Shown here: in pieces, positions 59,719 to 64,000 of the stretch
Layout: each line of letters opens with the position of its first letter
Position numbering within the stretch: the first letter of the stretch is position 1
Origin: Lepidodermella squamata
Taxonomy: Eukaryota; Gastrotricha
NCBI GenBank assembly: GCA_047495785.1
Contig: JBLDXI010000009.1
Coordinates: 4,526,001-4,590,000 of the forward strand
DNA: 64,000 bases
Reading direction: 5' to 3'
Made by a program: the position numbers and the translations under genes
The notes under the pieces: generated by a model
What the model saw: only the letters and a program-made list of their open reading frames with translations
Databases searched by the model: none
Told to the model about the DNA's origin: nothing

Positions 59719-62700
59719 CTATTGACGTCGGGGGCCAATAAACTCATCCTCGTCATCAGTTTGACCATCGATCTCGATGTCGCCCATGTCGTAACGGGGG
59801 CCGAGCCTCTCGAAGGCCGACGCAATAGATTGCAAGTAGTCGATATTGTAGTTGCGAGTTATCCCAGCCTGCTGGACGAGATTGAAGAGCTCTCGGTCGA
59901 GGCGCGCGTAATCTGCATTCTGGCTTCTAATCGCTTGCTGGCCTCGTTGGAGTCGATACACAAGACCTTCTGACCTTTCCAGTTGAAAGTTGAGCCTTGC
60001 CATGAAAGATATCAGTGGCAAATGGCAGCCAAAAGTTTGCCTCGAGCCGTGATGATAACTTAAGATGTAAGAAAATACATCTTCTATATTTTATAAAAGC
60101 GTTTATCCTGATACTCACCCTTCGAGCCCAGCGTCCGATCGAGGAAGGCCATTCCGGGTACGGTCGTGTTGCGACCACTCCCTCGGATGATACCGGGGGC
60201 GATGGTACTCACCGAAGTCATCATAATAGCCAATATAAATCCGCCGAAAATAAAAAAATAAATCTCTTAGCCTAGGGCACCGCAAGAAAACCGGGTGAAC
60301 TGCCCGAACCAATTGTACGAAAATGCTTCCAACTAAGTTATGTGGCACGAATGCGAGCGCAGCTAGCAGCCTAACCGCCTGTTGAATCGAAGCGTTTTGC
60401 AAATATTGCACCCATAAGTTCAGTTTTTTAACCTAAAATGCAAGGACCGTTAATTAGTTGATCGATAATAACCAAATAATTTATCTTTTTCAAATTAGAA
60501 ACCTAATTTAACAGTACGAGACTAACCCGTTTGAGTAAGCTCTGCATGAGATGGAAGAGGCAGCCTCCAAGCCTTGCTGATGGGTAAACTTCATGAAACG
60601 CCTGCCTCGCTGCTAGCTCGAAATCTGCCATGAAAGATTCCGGCTGGAAACCGGGGAAAAGGCGCCGAATTTCGCGAAACAGCCTCAAATAAGTTTGCGA
60701 TCTGCGGTCGGGCAGTAAACAGTAGAGAGCGGGCACTGCTTTGACCCGTCTTTCTCCGTTCTGATACGCTTCCACGAAAAAGTGAAGAGTGAAGAGCTGA
60801 TGAAAGCCCATGGGAGCGCTGGCAAAAGTGCCGTTTGCAGCCATGTGACGGTATCGCTGTAGCTGAGCGATTAGCCTTCTTGAACCCAAAATGACGATTC
60901 GCTCGGGATCCTCAATGCCAGAGTCAAACAAAGTGAAGTCATTCGAGTTGTTTTGACCACGATTTTCTAAAGAACCGCGTAGAGCTTCAGAACGATAACG
61001 CTGAACAGAGCGTTGCAAAGCCATCTCCGACGGCAAATAGTCTTGAATTTCTATCGGGGTATTACGAAGAGTAGAGGAAATAATAAAATTAGTTTGATCC
61101 AAAGTTGCGCTTTGCGATCTCAAGCGTAATTCATGTCGAACGGACTGAGCGAGCAGGGCGTTGCCAGTAGGCGCTACATGTGCATGAGGCTGACCTTGTT
61201 GACCCGGTAGAACCCGATAAGGATAATTGCAACTTGTTATAATTGCGCACTTGCAGCCTCTACGCTCATTACAGCGCCAAGAAAAATGCCCTTCAGCGGT
61301 CCTGCGAACGAATCTAAAACGCATACCTTCATATACTCGCAATGGCTGACCCCTCTGCGAGAATACAATATCCGGCATTGTATCACGGCTGTTATTCGAA
61401 GTCGGTCGGTGAGCGGAGGTTGGACGTGAAGGCGTATCAGTTCGCCTGGAAAAATCCGAATTAAACGAGGTTCGCTGGCCGAGGCTTGATCGATTACTAG
61501 GATCATTTTCTGACGGTAAAGGCCTTTGGGAAGACGACGTTGATAAAGGGCGCTGAATCTGGCTGGAGCTAACACGTGAGTCATATGCTGATGATGAGGG
61601 CCTTTGAGAAAACGAGGACATTGAACTAGACGAAGGACGCTGACTGAAACTGTAGCGAAGAAGCGAGTCACTTTCCGCGGTTATTGGCCTATGCGAGGAC
61701 GAAGAAGATAGAGGACGCTGACTGGAACCGGAGCGAAGAAGCGAGTCACTTCTTTGGGAAGACGTGGACGGCCGAAGGAGATTTTGAGGAGGTTGTTGAC
61801 CTTGATCAAATTCAAAAACATCTATGCTCGAATTGTAATGTTCGAGGAATGGGTTATCACCCAAATCATCAAATTCGGAACCAGGATCGCTGTCGTCAGT
61901 ATTATACTCCAGCGCAATGTCAAGAAGCCCTGTAGACGCTCGGCGATTGGTCAGTGGCCTTGGAAATATCTCCTCGCCACCAGCGGCTACGTCTAGCAGT
62001 CCTTCTTCAGGGTCTGGATTAGAAGCGGCTTCTGCATAGCGTTCGTCTTCGCGGCGGACCATCTGTGAAGCACTCGGTTCATTTACGTTAAAACGTGAGT
62101 TATCAGGATCAGAATCATTCGAGCGAGGTAAGCTACGTCTTAATGGACTTCTTGACCGATCGGTATTGTCCAGCTGTAAAACGGATGCTTCCGGGGATGG
62201 TATACTCGGTAGATCATCCATTTCACTATTTCCATCGTGAGTTACCGGAGGCTCCTGGAGTAAAACGGCCTGAACGTCATTCACGCGGCCTCGACCTCGA
62301 AATCCTCCACGACCGATTCCACGACTTCGTGATCCTCGCGGTCGACCCCTGCTACGCCCTCGAACTACAACATTAGCAGCTTCAGTAACAGCAACAGGGC
62401 TTCGAGACGGTCTCGATAATGCAGGGGCTCGACCACGATTGCGACCTGTCCCCCTCGGCCTGCCGCGACGACGAACTGCCGGGGCAACAACTAGCGACTG
62501 AGCAGGCAAAGGATCCTCTGGAGGAAAACCACCAGGCCTCATGAGACGTACCAGACGTACGTCTCATGCCAGGCCTTTGATCAGGTTGATCATCATCGTC
62601 ATCGTCGAAATATAAGCGAATCAATCTCGGGTTCGCATCGGATAAATCGTCTCGGCAAGATGGACAATTTTCCTGGTCTTTTGAGGAGAAAATTGAAAGG

Positions 62701-63221
62701 CTATTTCCTATTTCTCAATTTTAAATATAATAATCCTGGGCATCAGATTATGTGATATATTCTACATTGAGTTGGATAAGCCAATAAAGCCCACCCAATA
62801 TAATCTAAACTAATCTAAACCCTAAGATTCGTGTATGAACTCAAATTAGAATTTGTGCCATAAATTAAAAATTCGGAATCATTATGACTGGTGAGCTCAA
62901 TTTGTTCGCCAGACTGCTTAACTCTCAATTAAAAAAATTTCTAGATTTTTCAAGTTTTTCAAGAAGTTTTTGCGCGCTTTTCTAACTATTTTACAATAAT
63001 TCCTATTCCTTATTAGCTAGTACAAACCTTAAAACTACAGTTAAACCAAAATAGAAAGAATACGAACCTTCCAGCCATCTTTGAATACACGTTTCGCAAA
63101 ATACGTGGCCGCAGAGCGTTGCGGTCGGATTATTAACCCTTTCTTTACAGATAGGGCACCGGACTGCTGTGGCGACATTTAAGAACAAGAGACAAAGCAA
63201 AGCTACCACCAGTGGTCGCAT
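59719..63221 (-). CDS. RING finger-FLYWCH-MULE transposase fusion (971 aa)
   Basis: Predicted transposase of the surrounding element, with a RING domain added. Exons on the minus strand: 63221-63068, 62677-62561, 62517-60527, 60432-60119, 60058-59719; all phases agree and the joined frame is open. Residues 1-20 are hydrophobic. C22, C25, C37, H39, C42, C45, C56 and C59 form a complete C3HC4 RING split by intron 1. A six-Asp run and a basic GRPRG/RGRGR-rich region follow, then a Ser-rich stretch with repeated QRPSSS words. A FLYWCH-like finger follows (about 475-537, FSWRCNERRGCKC then HAHV). The MULE core runs from about 640: NGTFASAPMGFHQLF, FMADFELAA (D722), GGCLFHLMQSL, LAALAFVP, and a C-terminal GLPRSDAGLEGYHH. 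The first catalytic Asp (usually DGTF) is Asn652. Alternatively, transposase translation could start at the ATG at 62542, leaving RING as a separate gene. Confidence 0.65.
62540..62568. repeat. 12-bp perfect hairpin at a splice junction
   Basis: CATGAGACGTAC (62540-62551) and GTACGTCTCATG (62557-62568) are perfect reverse complements with a 5-bp loop. The repeat contains two candidate splice donors and the alternative ATG (62542) of the transposase frame. Confidence 0.8.
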
Positions 63222-63363
63222 TGCGATATCAATTAACAGTAATGAAAAGTTGAGTGGATAATTTGTTCACGAATTAATTTTCAAAAATTTCAAAAAGTGG
63301 GAGAGATGGAATTTTGCGTTCGGAGCGGCGCCCATTTTCTCGAACTTTCTCAAATTGTCACTT

Positions 63364-63400
63364 GGCGTCATGTGGCTATATACGTCATGTTTATGACGTC
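63364..63400. promoter_or_regulatory. Cluster of CRE-type half sites upstream of the RING-MULE gene
   Basis: TACGTCAT (63381-63388) and ATGACGTC (63393-63400) form an inverted pair of TGACGT sites. GGCGTCAT lies at 63364-63371. They sit 143-180 bp upstream of the start at 63221 and inside the right terminal repeat, where a transposase promoter is expected. They could bind CREB/ATF-type bZIP factors; this is motif evidence only. Confidence 0.3.
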
Positions 63401-63544
63401 TCGCGCCAGCGAGGTTTCGAGAAGGCAATTCCAAAGCGATAATTTTACTGAGTCATTTGCTACTTGAACCTTTAGATTGGCATTCTAATTTCTCCTTTGC
63501 CAACGCAAAAGCAAATGTAACCAATTGGTAACCATTGAATATGT

Positions 63545-63830
63545 TGCTTAGCCAATCCGCTTTCTTTCGCGGTAGCACCAATACACCGATTGGCCAGTTT
63601 ATACGACGAACAATAAGTATTACAGAAATATTAATTGAATAGCAATATACCGACAAAATAATAACATAATTTAAATGTCATAATTTTGTTAAGACCTGGT
63701 AAGACTAATTATAAGAACTTCATAAAAATTATAATTATTATAACTAATTTAGCAAATAAAAAATTATTTCTAATTTTTTTTAATTTTATTAAATAATTTT
63801 TATTAAATTTTGCTCAGTTGTCGTTTGATC
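63545..63830. repeat. Right terminal inverted repeat of the MULE
   Basis: Reverse complement of 58283-58560 with scattered differences; it ends TTTTGCTCAGTTGTCGTTTGATC when read outward in parts. The long AT-rich middle (63700-63815) is especially well conserved between the two copies. Confidence 0.8.
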
Positions 63831-63837
63831 CGTGGGG

Positions 63838-64000
63838 CGTCAACTCATCCGCGGTCAACTCGTCCGCGACAACTCATCCGCGACAACTCGTCCAGCGACA
63901 ACTCATCCGAAATTAAATAAATATTTAAATAATTATTTTTAGTGACAACTCATCCGGTGACAACTGGCCCGGCCCGGCCGACGTGTCGCGGATGAGTTGT
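63838..64000. repeat. GACAACTCATCCGCG tandem/inverted repeat at the window edge
   Basis: About five tandem copies of a 14-15 bp unit of the type GACAACTCATCCGCG run from 63838 to 63910. One more copy lies near 63944-63957 and an inverted copy, GCGGATGAGTTGT, at the very end. It looks like the terminus of another element cut by the window. The unit resembles the MULE subterminal word GACAACTGAGCA. Confidence 0.65.

Larger units (their letters stand above)
58283..63830 (-). mobile_element. Mutator-like (MULE) transposon, about 5.5 kb
   Basis: Long inverted repeats at both ends (58283-58560 and 63545-63830) enclose a minus-strand transposase gene (59719-63221). Long inverted repeats and a FLYWCH/MULE transposase are typical of Mutator-like elements. 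The exact termini and target duplication are uncertain because related tandem words continue outward on the left and a different repeat family starts immediately on the right. A 620-bp TA-flanked MITE (58763-59382) is nested between the left repeat and the transposase 3' end. Confidence 0.75.

Noticed and set aside
62382-62624. RING exon 2 read straight through to its own stop as a separate small protein
   Set aside because: Not excluded, but the splice at 62561/62517 joins it in phase with the transposase, and the read-through tail has no recognisable content. The fused model was preferred.
1-64000. CRISPR arrays, bacterial operons, rRNA or tRNA genes
   Set aside because: No regularly spaced direct repeats with unique spacers, no ribosomal RNA signatures and no convincing tRNA arms were seen. 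The gene structures are eukaryotic.

Overview
The window looks like nuclear DNA of a small-genome invertebrate, most probably a nematode. Three things point there: EB-module secreted proteins in a tandem cluster, a GAR-2/mAChR-B-type muscarinic receptor, and compact genes whose introns are often 35-100 bp with standard GT-AG borders. A tardigrade or other ecdysozoan is not excluded. Exons of several genes (EPC, INO80D, DLGAP) are strikingly GC-rich, while introns and spacers are AT-rich. No prokaryotic operons, CRISPR arrays, rRNA or convincing tRNA genes were seen.

Layout. A 7-exon orphan protein kinase lies on + at 1.46-3.07 kb. Three tandem EB-domain genes follow on - (3.3-4.5, 5.0-6.5, 6.7-8.0 kb) with one shared five-exon plan. 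Next come two chromatin genes on -: enhancer of polycomb (9.4-12.35 kb, NuA4 scaffold) and an INO80D-like gene (15.5-21.5 kb). A DLGAP/GKAP/SAPAP synaptic-scaffold homologue occupies 24.6-33.4 kb on -. About 8 kb without recognisable genes (33.4-41.6 kb) precedes PSMD3/RPN3 on + (41.7-43.4 kb). A fourth, dispersed EB gene (44.5-47.6 kb, -) is followed by a muscarinic receptor with an enormous third cytoplasmic loop (50.2-56.2 kb, -). The right end (58.3-63.8 kb) is a Mutator-like (MULE) transposon with roughly 280-bp terminal inverted repeats.

Most unusual content. Five exons inside the MULE join in phase into a 971-residue protein that starts with a hydrophobic leader and a complete C3HC4 RING finger, continues through a basic RG-rich region and a FLYWCH-like finger, and ends with a MULE transposase core. 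The first catalytic Asp of that core reads Asn. The DLGAP homologue carries four copies of an EKWxAExC motif I do not know from this family. A perfect 79-bp inverted repeat sits in an intron of the receptor gene. Several small TA-flanked inverted-repeat elements are scattered through introns and spacers.

The genes do not form one pathway. The nearest functional links are the two chromatin genes side by side, and two proteins expected at synapses (DLGAP and the muscarinic receptor). All exon boundaries were worked out by eye from ORF frames, splice-site consensus and phase, without transcript data.
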